The position numbers and the translations under genes are program-made. Positions 1 to 8,396 of a stretch of 64,000 nucleotides of DNA are shown here, one piece after another. Source of the stretch: UBA12077 sp963665525 (lineage in GTDB: Bacteria > Bacteroidota > Bacteroidia > Bacteroidales > UBA12077). A model generated the notes under the pieces. The model was not told the DNA's origin. It saw only the letters and a list, made by a program, of their open reading frames with translations, and searched no databases. The stretch is taken from assembly GCA_963665525.1 (NCBI GenBank), contig OY762280.1:3038001-3102000 (forward strand), given 5' to 3'. Position 1 is the first letter of the stretch. Each line of letters starts with the position of its first letter.

Positions 1-789
1 AATAGTCAAGGCAATTTGATTGGAACAAAAATTAATCGGGTTGAAAATCAAAAGATAATCCCGGATAATAATCAGGACATTAAGCCCGGAGTGCAAATTT
101 TTAGAAATTTCGATATCACTTTTAGTAAACAACTGGCATCGTCGAAAACTGAAAGAAAAATATCAACATCAATCTTTATCGAGGAATTAAAAGAAGGAAT
201 CTTGATAGCAGCTACAGACGAAAATTTAAATAAGGTTAGTTATATTCATAGTTTTGAAAAAGAAGCTGCTAAAAATCAAGAAAAAGCAATTGAAAATTTA
301 AAAACTCAATTTCTAAAAGCTGGAGATTCTATTTTTAAAGTTGAAACCATTGAATTAAATATTAAGGATGCGTTTTTTCTCCCTATATCAGAAATAAATA
401 GTTTACGACGTAAAATCCTTGATCTGCTATTAACAGAACGATTGTCAAATTATGAAAGAGAATCTTTTAAAATTGAAAAACACACAATTCCTTATCCCGA
501 AGAAAATCTTGATTACAAAGGAAATATCTTAAACAAGAAGGCTGTTCAGTTTTATGAAAGACATGGAGTAAAATCAATTGAAAATGCTTTTGAAGTGCAA
601 GATAATTTCTCAGAAAAAGAAATCATGATCACCAAACATTGCTTAAAATATGAGCTGGGAGCTTGCACTAAATATGAAAAAAATCCGAGAAAAATTAACG
701 AACCTCTTTTCTTAGAAGATAACAACAGAAAATATAAACTTGAATTTGATTGCGACAACTGTTTTATGAAAGTAATTTATACCAAGTAA
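1..789 (+). CDS. U32 family peptidase, C-terminal part (5' end outside window)
   Basis: The reading frame is open from the first base of the window, so this is the 3' end of a longer gene; the first in-frame initiator-like codon (TTG at 16) is not a real start. The last 60 residues carry the four-cysteine pattern of Bacteroidota U32 proteins: HCLKYELGAC, then about 30 residues later FDCDNCFMKV. The part before it resembles the DUF3656 region of long U32 proteins. Family members are collagenase-like proteins, several of which act in 23S rRNA or tRNA hydroxylation (RlhA/TrhP); which role applies cannot be decided because the U32 core lies outside. The gene ends 8 bases before the convergent response-regulator gene, leaving no room for a hairpin terminator. 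Confidence 0.8.
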   Translation, partial: NSQGNLIGTKINRVENQKIIPDNNQDIKPGVQIFRNFDITFSKQLASSKTERKISTSIFIEELKEGILIAATDENLNKVSYIHSFEKEAAKNQEKAIENLKTQFLKAGDSIFKVETIELNIKDAFFLPISEINSLRRKILDLLLTERLSNYERESFKIEKHTIPYPEENLDYKGNILNKKAVQFYERHGVKSIENAFEVQDNFSEKEIMITKHCLKYELGACTKYEKNPRKINEPLFLEDNNRKYKLEFDCDNCFMKVIYTK

Positions 790-796
790 TTTTATG

Positions 797-1501
797 CTAT
801 TCTTTAACCTTGAATATAAATCCCACACCATGTTTATTTTCAATCGTAATATCAGGATAGCTTTTAAAATATTTTCTTAAGCGAGTAATAAATACATCAA
901 GACTTCGACCTGCAAAATAATCATTGTCGCCCCAAAGAATATTTAAGATCCTTTCACGCGTTAAAACTGCATTTTTATTTTCGATAAAAAATTTAAGCAG
1001 TTCTGCTTCACGATATGTAATCTTGTTTTCAGTTCCATCTATAATTAAAGTTAATTTTTCCCAATCAAAGAACATTTTACCCAACTGAAGAGAAGTTTTT
1101 TCCTCTGCTGATCCAACTACATATTTTCGTTTTAAGAAAACTTTAATTCGGAGAATCAACTCCTCCATGGTATAAGGTTTAACGATATAATCATCAGCAC
1201 CAATAAGTAGTCCCTTAATTCTGTCTTCAGGTAATGTTTTAGCCGTAATAAATAATATAGGAACTTCTTTATTTACTGATCGCACTTTATGTGCTAAGTC
1301 AAAACCATCCATTTTGGGAAGCATAACATCAAACAAACAGATATCAAATGTCTCTTTAGAAAATAAGTTCAGTGCATCTAAACCATTTTCAACATGAACC
1401 ACATCAAAACCTTTTCGTGTCAAATTATCACGAGTTATAAACCCCAGGGTTTCATCATCTTCCACATATAATATTTTAGGATTTTTATTCACAATCTTCA
1501 T
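797..1501 (-). CDS. OmpR-family response regulator (RprY-like)
   Basis: This is a DNA-binding response regulator of 234 residues. The receiver domain (about 9-125) has the acidic pair D15/D16, the phosphoacceptor D58 (motif FDVMLPKMDG), T86 and K108 (VKPY). The C-terminal winged-helix domain (about 138-232) has the OmpR/PhoB pattern, with a TYREAELLKFF start and the GVGFIF wing. Its start overlaps the end of the upstream kinase gene by 17 bases, so the two are translated from one message. The size and the kinase partner resemble Bacteroides RprX/RprY; this is family resemblance, not proof of the same targets. A tandem 10-bp repeat at 2803-2822 upstream of the kinase gene is a candidate binding site. 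Confidence 0.92.
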   Translation of the reverse strand: MKIVNKNPKILYVEDDETLGFITRDNLTRKGFDVVHVENGLDALNLFSKETFDICLFDVMLPKMDGFDLAHKVRSVNKEVPILFITAKTLPEDRIKGLLIGADDYIVKPYTMEELILRIKVFLKRKYVVGSAEEKTSLQLGKMFFDWEKLTLIIDGTENKITYREAELLKFFIENKNAVLTRERILNILWGDNDYFAGRSLDVFITRLRKYFKSYPDITIENKHGVGFIFKVKE

Positions 1502-2762
1502 CTTTTAAAGGAATAACAACACAAAACTTTGTTCCTTGATTTAAAACACTATCGAATTTTAATTTCCACCGATGAGCTTTTATAATATCTTGTACATAAC
1601 TTAAACCAAGCCCAAAACCTTTTACATCGTGCACATTACCAGTAGGAATCCTAAAAAACTTTTTAAAAATCTTTTTGTGATATTTTTGATCGATTCCTAT
1701 TCCATTATCTTCAATTTCCAAATAAACATTTTTTTGATCAGAACGCGTTGAGATAATAATCTCAGGATTTGAATTGCAGTATTTAAAAGCATTATCAAAC
1801 AAGTTAATCATTAAATTTGTCAGGTGGAAAGCATCAGTGCAAATAGTATATTTTTTTGCCTTAAGCTCCATCGAAATATTTCCTTGGTTGTTTCTTATTC
1901 TCCAGCTTGAATTATCAAGAAGATTGCATAAGAACTCATGCAAATTAATATTTTTCTTATTTAATCGCCCCGTATTCTCCATTTCGCTCATCCCCAGAAC
2001 TTGCTCAATATGCTTTAATAATGAATTTGCCTGTCCTTTAATAATCTGGGCATATGTCTTGATTCTTTCTGGTTCATTAACAATTTCATCTTCATTCAGC
2101 ACATCGGTTGAAAGAGCAATCGACGATAAAGGAGTTTTAAACTCATGGGTAAGGTTATTGACTACTTCTTTTTGCAAATCAGAGAAACGTTTCTGCTGTA
2201 AAATAAAAACCAGAGCATAACCCAAAAATAAAACCACAAATATTAATATTCCCGATAGAATATAGATACTGTTGATATTACCTAAGATATACTGTTTTCG
2301 CGAAGGGAAATAGATTCCAAAATAATAAACAAATTCTTCATGTTTAGCTAACTCAATAGTCGATGGAGTATTTGCCTTATTACTCATGTTAACATACTTA
2401 CCAAACATCATCTTATCTGATTGGCAATCGTATATTGCATATTCAAAATCGAGTTTAATGTTTTGTTTTTCGAAAGTTCGTGTCAGATAATGTTCAAGGA
2501 CATCGGCATCGATAAAATCATTAACGTTAACTACAAAATAATCTTGCGATAACTGCACTACAGGATTTTTACCAACATATCTAATCTCATTTAGTTCGTA
2601 GATTTGCTCCACAACATCCCATAAAGCAACTTGAATCTTTTGATTTAGCTTTCGTTCTTCGTTATTAAATGCAATCTGAAAAAAATATACTTGCAGAGCT
2701 ATAATACCAATAATAGATATAACTCCTAAAAAGATAACCAACCTGATAGCAGATTTTCTCAT
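1485..2762 (-). CDS. Sensor histidine kinase (RprX-like), partner of the OmpR regulator
   Basis: The 425-residue membrane kinase has an N-terminal membrane segment (about 7-29), a periplasmic sensor region of about 135 residues with no recognised domain, and a second membrane segment (about 164-190). A HisKA domain follows with phosphoacceptor H206 in NLTHEFKTPLSS, then a HATPase domain with the N box (NLFDNAFKY), G1 (EDNGIGI) and G2 (GFGLGLSYV). There is no HAMP or PAS domain. It is the first gene of a two-gene operon and overlaps its regulator by 17 bases. A TATATTTG -7 element lies on the minus strand at 2817-2824, about 50 bases before the start codon. The signal it senses is unknown. Confidence 0.92.
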   Translation of the reverse strand: MRKSAIRLVIFLGVISIIGIIALQVYFFQIAFNNEERKLNQKIQVALWDVVEQIYELNEIRYVGKNPVVQLSQDYFVVNVNDFIDADVLEHYLTRTFEKQNIKLDFEYAIYDCQSDKMMFGKYVNMSNKANTPSTIELAKHEEFVYYFGIYFPSRKQYILGNINSIYILSGILIFVVLFLGYALVFILQQKRFSDLQKEVVNNLTHEFKTPLSSIALSTDVLNEDEIVNEPERIKTYAQIIKGQANSLLKHIEQVLGMSEMENTGRLNKKNINLHEFLCNLLDNSSWRIRNNQGNISMELKAKKYTICTDAFHLTNLMINLFDNAFKYCNSNPEIIISTRSDQKNVYLEIEDNGIGIDQKYHKKIFKKFFRIPTGNVHDVKGFGLGLSYVQDIIKAHRWKLKFDSVLNQGTKFCVVIPLKDEDCE

Positions 2763-2776
2763 AACAGCTAAAATAG

Positions 2777-2792
2777 AGAATTATATAATTCT
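2777..2792. repeat. 16-bp perfect palindrome in the kinase leader
   Basis: AGAATTAT at 2777-2784 is followed by its exact reverse complement ATAATTCT at 2785-2792. It lies in the presumed 5' leader of the kinase gene, 15 bases before the start codon. It could be a protein-binding site or a chance event in AT-rich DNA. Confidence 0.3.
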
Positions 2793-2802
2793 GCGCTAAT
2801 AA

Positions 2803-2822
2803 TTAACAATTCTTAACAAATA
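2803..2822. promoter_or_regulatory. Tandem 10-bp direct repeat, candidate OmpR-type operator
   Basis: TTAACAATTC at 2803-2812 is followed directly by TTAACAAATA at 2813-2822. OmpR-family regulators typically bind two half-sites in the same orientation with a 10-11 bp period, and this repeat sits over the putative -7 element and start of the kinase/regulator operon. Autoregulation is inference, because AT-rich sequence can give such matches by chance. Confidence 0.3.
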
Positions 2823-2824
2823 TA
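2817..2824 (-). promoter_or_regulatory. Bacteroidota -7 element for the OmpR-type kinase/regulator operon
   Basis: On the minus strand the sequence is TATATTTG, an exact match to TAnnTTTG. It would start a transcript near 2811 and give a leader of about 50 bases. No clear -33 TTG is present. It overlaps the second unit of the tandem repeat at 2803-2822. Confidence 0.45.
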
Positions 2825-2891
2825 GGAATGTTATATTTTCGCACATAAATGTTAGATATAATAATTATCTTTAGCAAACTAACTTATATCT

Positions 2892-3410
2892 ATGATTGAT
2901 TTAGGACATATTACCCTTCGTAATTGGCAAGAAAAAGATATAAAATCACTTGCCCGAAATGCCAATAACAAAAAAATATGGGATAATTTACGCGATCAAT
3001 TTCCTTATCCTTATACCGAATTAGCAGCAAAACAATGGATTGTAATTGCCAATCAGGACAGGCCTTTAAGCAATTTTGCTATTGAATACAAAGGTATTGC
3101 CGTTGGAGGTATCGGAATTATAAAACAAACCGATATTTTTAGAAAGAGTGCTGAGATTGGTTATTGGCTTGGCGAAAAGTACTGGAATAAAGGTATAGCA
3201 TCTAAAGCAGTAAAAGCTATGATCAAATACTCATTCGAAAATTTCGATATCATACGCCTTTATGCACATGTATTTGAAAATAACATTGCTTCTATTAGAG
3301 TTTTAGAAAAATGTGGATTCCACGAGGAAGCAAGATTAAATAATGCGGTTATAAAAAATAACATTATCCAGGATTGCCTAATTTATGCATTAACAAAAGA
3401 AACAAACTAA
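2892..3410 (+). CDS. GNAT-family N-acetyltransferase (RimJ/RimL type)
   Basis: This 172-residue protein fits the Acetyltransf_3 family that includes ribosomal-protein and small-molecule acetyltransferases. It begins with ITLRNWQEKDIKSL. The acetyl-CoA region has IGYWLGEKYWNKGIASKAV (about residues 95-113), the usual R/Q-x-x-G-x-G/A segment in the variant WNKGIA. The C-terminal strand contains ASIRVLEKCGFHEE, typical of RimL-like enzymes. The substrate cannot be predicted. Its stop codon overlaps the next start codon by one base (TAATG at 3408-3412), so it is translationally coupled to an exported amidotransferase-like protein. A TATCTTTA at 2866-2873 is a near-consensus -7 element. Confidence 0.85.
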   Translation: MIDLGHITLRNWQEKDIKSLARNANNKKIWDNLRDQFPYPYTELAAKQWIVIANQDRPLSNFAIEYKGIAVGGIGIIKQTDIFRKSAEIGYWLGEKYWNKGIASKAVKAMIKYSFENFDIIRLYAHVFENNIASIRVLEKCGFHEEARLNNAVIKNNIIQDCLIYALTKETN

Positions 3411-4483
3411 TGAAGAAAACACTTACTATTCTAATTATAAACTTCTGTTTTATTTTATCTGTTTTTTCGCAAAAGAATACTTTAATCATTGTTCATCCAA
3501 CAGAATATAACTTAGAGCTTTTTACCAATTTAATAGAGAATAAGCTGATAGAAATTAACAATTTAAGTATTATTGGAGTATATCACTATAAAGAAAATTA
3601 TGATTATTCCAAATCATACGCTTTTCTTAAAAAAAACAACTACTCATATATTAAACTACAAGAAATAAAAGAAGATATTGAGCCAAATTCACTGTATCAA
3701 AAAAACAAGCTCTCAACTATTTACAAAGAGTTATTCCAATCGAGTAATGGCGTATTCTTTTTTGGAGGACCAGATTTACCACCTGCTATTTACGGAGAAC
3801 AAATGAGTTTACTCACTCGAATGACAGATCCGTATCGACATTATTTTGAGGCATCATTTCTATTTCACTTATTAGGAGGTTCACAAAACACCGAACACAC
3901 ACCTCTGCTTGAAGAAGATTCAAATTATACTGTGTATGCTATTTGTTTAGGAATGCAAACCATGAATATTGCTACAGGAGGCACCATGACTCAAGATATT
4001 CCGAGCGAAATCTATCATTTGTATTATGTAGAACAGGTGTTAAATGCCAATAATAATTTACAACACAGAAATTACAATAATAACCTAATCATTGATTCTA
4101 CCTTATTTTCAGGGAATTTTCATCAAATAAATATTGTTGATAACAAAGCTTTAGTTAATGATTATTCTCAAAATTTAAATCCTTTAATATATAGCAATCA
4201 TCATCAAGCAATAGAAAAGTTGGGAGAAAATCTTGAAATAATTGCTACATCGATGGATGGAAAAATTATTGAAGCTATTAAACATAAAAAATATCCAAAT
4301 GTACTGGGTATTCAATTTCATCCGGAAGGAACTTACTTGCATAATTCTGAAATAAAATATCGTAAAACCCCAAATGATCAATTAATATCTGGGAAACAGA
4401 TTCTGTTAAATCATAACAGTTATCAATTTCATGTTGAACTCTGGAAAACATTTACACAGAAGATGAATTCAAATGAACAATAA
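3410..4483 (+). CDS. Exported class I glutamine amidotransferase-like (peptidase C26) protein
   Basis: The start is placed at the ATG at 3410 that overlaps the upstream stop, because translation from there gives a clean signal peptide (MKKTLTILIINFCFILSVFS, about 20 residues). The 357-residue product has the nucleophile elbow AICLGMQTMN with C179 and downstream GGTMTQDI, plus GIQFHPEG with H304 and E306, which together make the Cys-His-Glu triad of class I amidotransferases and gamma-glutamyl hydrolases (C26). An upstream FFFGGPDLPPAIYGE segment matches the oxyanion-loop region of C26 enzymes. C26 hydrolases such as PuuD normally act in the cytoplasm, so export to the periplasm is notable. 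The substrate is unknown; a gamma-glutamyl compound is the family-based guess. Confidence 0.8.
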   Translation: MKKTLTILIINFCFILSVFSQKNTLIIVHPTEYNLELFTNLIENKLIEINNLSIIGVYHYKENYDYSKSYAFLKKNNYSYIKLQEIKEDIEPNSLYQKNKLSTIYKELFQSSNGVFFFGGPDLPPAIYGEQMSLLTRMTDPYRHYFEASFLFHLLGGSQNTEHTPLLEEDSNYTVYAICLGMQTMNIATGGTMTQDIPSEIYHLYYVEQVLNANNNLQHRNYNNNLIIDSTLFSGNFHQINIVDNKALVNDYSQNLNPLIYSNHHQAIEKLGENLEIIATSMDGKIIEAIKHKKYPNVLGIQFHPEGTYLHNSEIKYRKTPNDQLISGKQILLNHNSYQFHVELWKTFTQKMNSNEQ

Positions 4484-4576
4484 TATCATACAGGAAAGTT
4501 TAGATTTATTTGGTACTAAATTTGTTGGAAAAACTATAGTTTAGAAATTTAAAATTCACCCTATAAATCAAAAAAC

Positions 4577-5497
4577 ATGAAAAAAAGGTTCTTGTTTAAT
4601 TTAATCATTATTACATTTTTAACCGCAATCTTCACAAGTTGTGAAGAAGAAGATCCTCCTCAACCTAACTTTTATGCTAGTCAGTATTCTGCAAGCGACG
4701 ATGAAATAGTCATTTCATTTAACGACCAATCTTCTGATGGACCCAATAGCTGGTTCTGGACTTTCGAAGGAGGAAATCCGGCAACATCAACAGACAGAAA
4801 TCCTTTGGTTTCATATACAACACCAGGAAGATATAGTGTTACGCTTACTGCCAGAAATAGCGAAGGAGAAAAAACTGTCATTTTTGATGATTATATCAAT
4901 ATTGTTGCTCTTTATAATACAACCTGGACACCAATGTATTTTGAAGTTGGAGGCGAAAGCACAACGGTTCCTGTTGATGGTTATGCTTTATTTGCCGGAA
5001 TAAATAGTACCACAATGCACTTTTATGCAGAAACTTCAGGTGAATCAGTTGGAGGAAACCAGGTTGGATTGCTTTTTACCTGGGAAGATAACCTTGTTTT
5101 TGATGATATTAATACCTGGGACCTATTTATTAATGAAGATTATGTCTTTATCAATGTTAAGAATGATGGCCCGGATGATTTTTATCCATTCATAGTAAAT
5201 TATGGTGATTCTGAATATGAAATTACAGATAATATAACCATTGATAATGATGGTTTATGGAAAGAAACCGGATACTATGATGCCTGGGATTATATGGAAG
5301 TTAGAGCTTATTTTAAAAATGACCCGTTAACTTATGTTTATTGGATTGAAGGCACTCACTTTAATTTACTTTGGGTCGAAAATCAAGGCCTAGATTTATG
5401 GTACGATGGTTCAAAAAGCACTAAATCATCCATGACAAAATCTAAAAGCCTAAATAAGAATCACTTAAAAATAAAGCCAACAAGTGTGAAAAGATAA
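4577..5497 (+). CDS. PKD-domain lipoprotein
   Basis: The 306-residue protein has a lipoprotein signal peptide with cleavage before C22 (FTSCEEEDPP). The acidic residues right after the cysteine resemble the surface-export signal of Bacteroidota lipoproteins, so an outer-surface location is plausible. A PKD domain follows (about 30-110) with the typical NSWFWTFEGG, NPLVSYTTPGRYSVTLTARNS pattern. The remaining 190 residues are rich in aromatic and acidic residues and match nothing I recognise. The tail is basic (KSSMTKSKSLNKN). No catalytic motif is visible, so adhesion or carbohydrate binding is only a guess. A strong hairpin terminator follows directly. Confidence 0.75.
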   Translation: MKKRFLFNLIIITFLTAIFTSCEEEDPPQPNFYASQYSASDDEIVISFNDQSSDGPNSWFWTFEGGNPATSTDRNPLVSYTTPGRYSVTLTARNSEGEKTVIFDDYINIVALYNTTWTPMYFEVGGESTTVPVDGYALFAGINSTTMHFYAETSGESVGGNQVGLLFTWEDNLVFDDINTWDLFINEDYVFINVKNDGPDDFYPFIVNYGDSEYEITDNITIDNDGLWKETGYYDAWDYMEVRAYFKNDPLTYVYWIEGTHFNLLWVENQGLDLWYDGSKSTKSSMTKSKSLNKNHLKIKPTSVKR

Positions 5498-5501
5498 AAG
5501 T

Positions 5502-5535
5502 ATAAAGCTGTCTCTGTAGGCAGCTTTATTTTTTT
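5502..5535 (+). terminator. Intrinsic terminator of the PKD lipoprotein gene
   Basis: ATAAAGCTG at 5502-5510 pairs perfectly with CAGCTTTAT at 5521-5529 over a 10-base loop, and a T-run follows. The right arm contains the stop codon of the convergent kinase gene (5526-5528), so the two genes share this hairpin. Confidence 0.85.
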
Positions 5536-6881
5536 AACCTCAGATAAAATGTAGATCCTTCTTCGGGTTGCGACTCAAAATATATTTCTCCGTTATGCTT
5601 ATGCATAATCTCTTTGGATAAACTTAAACCAATACCTGAGCCTTGCTTTTTAGTAGTAAAAAATGGAATAAAAATATCATCTTTTATTTCTGGGCTTATC
5701 CCCTCGCCATTATCTTTAAGCTTAACCAATATAGACTCTTTATCTTGAACAACACTAACTGATAATTCTTTTTTATCTCGTTTTTCAAAAGCTTCAAATG
5801 AATTTTTAATGAGATTTATAATCACTTGTTCTAACAGTTTTTTATCTATAAAAACCTCTATATCCTGATCAGCACTTTGTATCTTAAAATTAATATTTTT
5901 GGATTCAATTTCTTCTGAAAATAAATGTTTTACTCCCTCTAAAAATGGAATGAATTTTACATTCTGTCTTTTTAAGTCAGGCACCTTGGTAATTTGCCTG
6001 TATTGATTAATAAAATCTAATAAGCCTTTACTTCGATTTTCAATGGTTTCGTTGTTCTTATAAATATCTTTTAAATCATCCTGTTCTATTTCTCGAATTG
6101 TTTTTAACCGATCATTATTTTTTAATATTCTTCGGCTTGCCACGGATAATGTGGTTATTGGGGTTAAAGAGTTCATCATTTCGTGTGTAAGCACACGCAT
6201 CAGTTTCCTCCAAGAATTAATTTCATTTTGCTCTAACTCAAGTTTTAAGTCCTGAAAGGTTACCACCTTATATATCTTATCCTCAATTTTTACTTCGGCA
6301 ATTCGAAATAAAAAGTCATTGATTTTACCTTCAATTTTGGTTCTTATTAAGTCTTGGTTCCCAGGTTTTCCCAGAACAAGTTTTTTGGCCAATCCTTCTT
6401 GAATATTATTTAAATCCCAAACAGAATTTAAAAAGGGTATTCCTAATAATTTCTTTGCTGCCGAGTTGATGATCTGAATTTTACCATCTTCATCAAAAGA
6501 TATTAACCCTTCGTTTATATTCTCAATAATATAATCAACATAATGTTTCTGGCTTACTTTTTCTATTCTCGATTTTTTAATCTCATCGAGGATCTGTTGA
6601 AAAGAATACTTTAAGTTTTTAAAATCCTTTTCTAGATTTTCAGGAAAATAAATTTCTGAGCTATCCTGCTCTTTCAATTCAATTAAAAACCTTGCCAAAT
6701 CACGATTTATTGAATAAAAATAACGAATCAGCAATAAAACCTGAGATATAGATAAAAGAACAAAAAAAATGGCTGTTACTACCCTATTGGGCCTTGGTAT
6801 AAAATATACAGCAAAAAATAAAGTCATAAAAATCAATACAACTCTAATTATTATTTGTAGAGAATATTTATTAAAACCCAT
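5526..6881 (-). CDS. NtrY-like membrane sensor histidine kinase
   Basis: The 451-residue kinase has two closely spaced membrane helices (about 8-29 and 33-55) and a very short loop between them, so it lacks a real periplasmic sensor. A PAS-like domain covers about 115-210 (NINEGLISFDEDGKIQIIN). The HisKA phosphoacceptor is H233 in VLTHEMMNSLTPITTLS, a sequence typical of NtrB/NtrY kinases. The HATPase domain carries NLIKNSFEAF (N box), DNGEGISPE (G1) and GSGIGLSLSKEI (G2). The start codon overlaps the end of the upstream activator gene by 11 bases. With that activator it forms a sigma-54 type two-component system; the neighbouring permease is the likely output. Confidence 0.9.
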   Translation of the reverse strand: MGFNKYSLQIIIRVVLIFMTLFFAVYFIPRPNRVVTAIFFVLLSISQVLLLIRYFYSINRDLARFLIELKEQDSSEIYFPENLEKDFKNLKYSFQQILDEIKKSRIEKVSQKHYVDYIIENINEGLISFDEDGKIQIINSAAKKLLGIPFLNSVWDLNNIQEGLAKKLVLGKPGNQDLIRTKIEGKINDFLFRIAEVKIEDKIYKVVTFQDLKLELEQNEINSWRKLMRVLTHEMMNSLTPITTLSVASRRILKNNDRLKTIREIEQDDLKDIYKNNETIENRSKGLLDFINQYRQITKVPDLKRQNVKFIPFLEGVKHLFSEEIESKNINFKIQSADQDIEVFIDKKLLEQVIINLIKNSFEAFEKRDKKELSVSVVQDKESILVKLKDNGEGISPEIKDDIFIPFFTTKKQGSGIGLSLSKEIMHKHNGEIYFESQPEEGSTFYLRLKK

Positions 6882-8229
6882 ACTTTTCTATTTTTAAATA
6901 AAGTGTAGATCTTGAAATTCCAAGCTCAGATGCAGCTTTCGTTAGGTTTCCTTTTTGATTCTTAATAGCATTTACAATGGCATCCCGTTCAATATCTTCC
7001 AGTTTTTTAGACTTAAAGGTTTCTTTCTTTAAAGTTATTCCAGCAGGAAATAAATCCTCAGGTTGAATCTTATTTGTATTACATAATAAAACAGCTCTTT
7101 CGATAGCATGTCTAAGTTCTCTCACATTTCCAGGCCAATGATGTTGTTCTATTTTTTTATTCGCTACAGAAGAAAAAACAAGCCCCGGCTTATTATATTT
7201 ATCACTTAATTCTTTTAAAAATGATTCTGCCAATAATTTTACATCTTTTTCTCTTTCGCGTAAAGAAGGACTTTTTATAATAATCGTATTAATCCTGTAG
7301 AAAAGATCCTCTCTAAATTGCCCTTCTTGCACCATTTGTTCAAGATTCCTATTAGTAGCACACACCAATCTCACGTTGACTGGTATTAATTTATTACTGC
7401 CAACTCTTGAAATTATTTTGGTCTGTAAAACATTTAAAAGCTTTTGCTGTAAAGCCAAAGACAAATTCCCAATTTCATCTAAAAATAAAGTTCCATCATT
7501 TGCAGATTCAAACCTTCCAATACGGTCTTCCTTAGCATCAGTAAAAGCTCCTTTTACATGACCAAACAATTCGCTTTCAAATAAATTTTCGTTGATTGAT
7601 CCTAAATCAACATGAACAAATGGCTCATTATTACGACTTGATTGCTTATGGATTTCATACGCAATTAAGGCTTTACCTGTACCATTCTCTCCTTGTATTA
7701 ATACTGTTGCATCTGTTGGTGCGATTTTATATATCGTATCTTTTACTTTATTGATTGCCTCCGATTCTCCAAGTATAGGATGATAAAATTGTTCCAAACC
7801 ATGTTGCATTGCTTTAAGTTGATCAACTTTATTTTTCGATTGACTTAGATTTACAAAATTATGTAATGAACTTATTAACTTATCACTATCCCATGGTTTG
7901 GTAATAAAATCATCAGCTCCTTCTTTCATTGCGCGCACTGCAATATCAATATCACCATAAGCTGTTATGAATAATATCACTACATTCGGATTTTGTTTCT
8001 TAATCTCTTTAAACCAATAAAATCCTTCATTGCCGGTATTTACACCTGCACTAAAATTCATGTCAAGTAAAATAACATCCACTGGTTCCTTTTGTAAAAA
8101 TAATTGAAGTTGATTTGGATTTTTTAAGGTAGAAACTTTTTCAAATTCAGCCTTAAGCAATTGATTTAGCGACCAAAGAATTTCCTCATTATCATCAACA
8201 ATAAGTATATGTCCTTTTTTTCTTTTCAC
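6871..8229 (-). CDS. NtrC-family sigma-54-dependent response regulator
   Basis: The longest frame would start at a TTG at 8253, but a perfect promoter on the same strand (8251-8282) places the transcript start downstream of that codon. The GTG at 8229 is therefore chosen, giving 452 residues that begin MKRKKGHILIVDDN. The receiver domain has phosphoacceptor D56 and K111. The AAA+ domain has Walker A GENGTGK (about 180-186), a sigma-54 contact loop GAFTDA (about 227-232, where the classical sequence is GAFTGA), and Walker B GTLFLDEIG. The C-terminus holds a Fis-type helix-turn-helix ending in SRSTLYLKIEKYGF. It is transcribed before its kinase and divergently from the permease gene, whose upstream DNA carries a sigma-54-like promoter. 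Confidence 0.93.
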   Translation of the reverse strand: MKRKKGHILIVDDNEEILWSLNQLLKAEFEKVSTLKNPNQLQLFLQKEPVDVILLDMNFSAGVNTGNEGFYWFKEIKKQNPNVVILFITAYGDIDIAVRAMKEGADDFITKPWDSDKLISSLHNFVNLSQSKNKVDQLKAMQHGLEQFYHPILGESEAINKVKDTIYKIAPTDATVLIQGENGTGKALIAYEIHKQSSRNNEPFVHVDLGSINENLFESELFGHVKGAFTDAKEDRIGRFESANDGTLFLDEIGNLSLALQQKLLNVLQTKIISRVGSNKLIPVNVRLVCATNRNLEQMVQEGQFREDLFYRINTIIIKSPSLREREKDVKLLAESFLKELSDKYNKPGLVFSSVANKKIEQHHWPGNVRELRHAIERAVLLCNTNKIQPEDLFPAGITLKKETFKSKKLEDIERDAIVNAIKNQKGNLTKAASELGISRSTLYLKIEKYGF

Positions 8230-8250
8230 ATTATAAGTAGTTTTGTTAAA

Positions 8251-8282
8251 CAAATGTATAAATAGTCCGAGAATCGATCAAA
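8251..8282 (-). promoter_or_regulatory. Consensus housekeeping promoter of the NtrC/NtrY operon
   Basis: On the minus strand TTTG (8279-8282) is followed after exactly 20 bases by TACATTTG (8251-8258), a perfect Bacteroidota promoter. Transcription would start near 8245, leaving a leader of about 16 bases before the GTG at 8229. A GTCCGA half-site (8265-8270) lies in the spacer, so the activator could repress its own gene. Confidence 0.75.
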
Positions 8283-8286
8283 TAAT

Positions 8287-8303
8287 TGTCCGAATTTAGG
8301 ACA
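8287..8303. promoter_or_regulatory. Candidate upstream activator site for the NtrC-type regulator
   Basis: TGTCC (8287-8291) and GGACA (8299-8303) form an inverted repeat around a mostly self-complementary centre. The half-site GTCCGA recurs at 8265-8270, in the same orientation and 23 bases away. The palindrome is about 90 bp upstream of the predicted transcript start of the permease, a normal enhancer distance for NtrC proteins. Binding is inferred from position and symmetry. Confidence 0.6.
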
Positions 8304-8357
8304 CGCAGAATGTGTTACATATTGTTTTATTATTGATTATATGATAGTTAAATCGAA

Positions 8358-8374
8358 TGGCACACAACTTGGCT
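8358..8374 (+). promoter_or_regulatory. Sigma-54-like promoter of the permease gene
   Basis: TGGCAC (8358-8363) and, after 5 bases, TTGG (8369-8372) match the -24/-12 consensus TGGCAC-N5-TTGC except that the last base of the -12 box is G instead of C. The GG doublet is spaced 10 bases from the -12 GG. Transcription would begin near 8384, 13 bases before the start codon at 8397. Confidence 0.6.
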
Positions 8375-8396
8375 AAATAACAAAAAACATTTAGCT

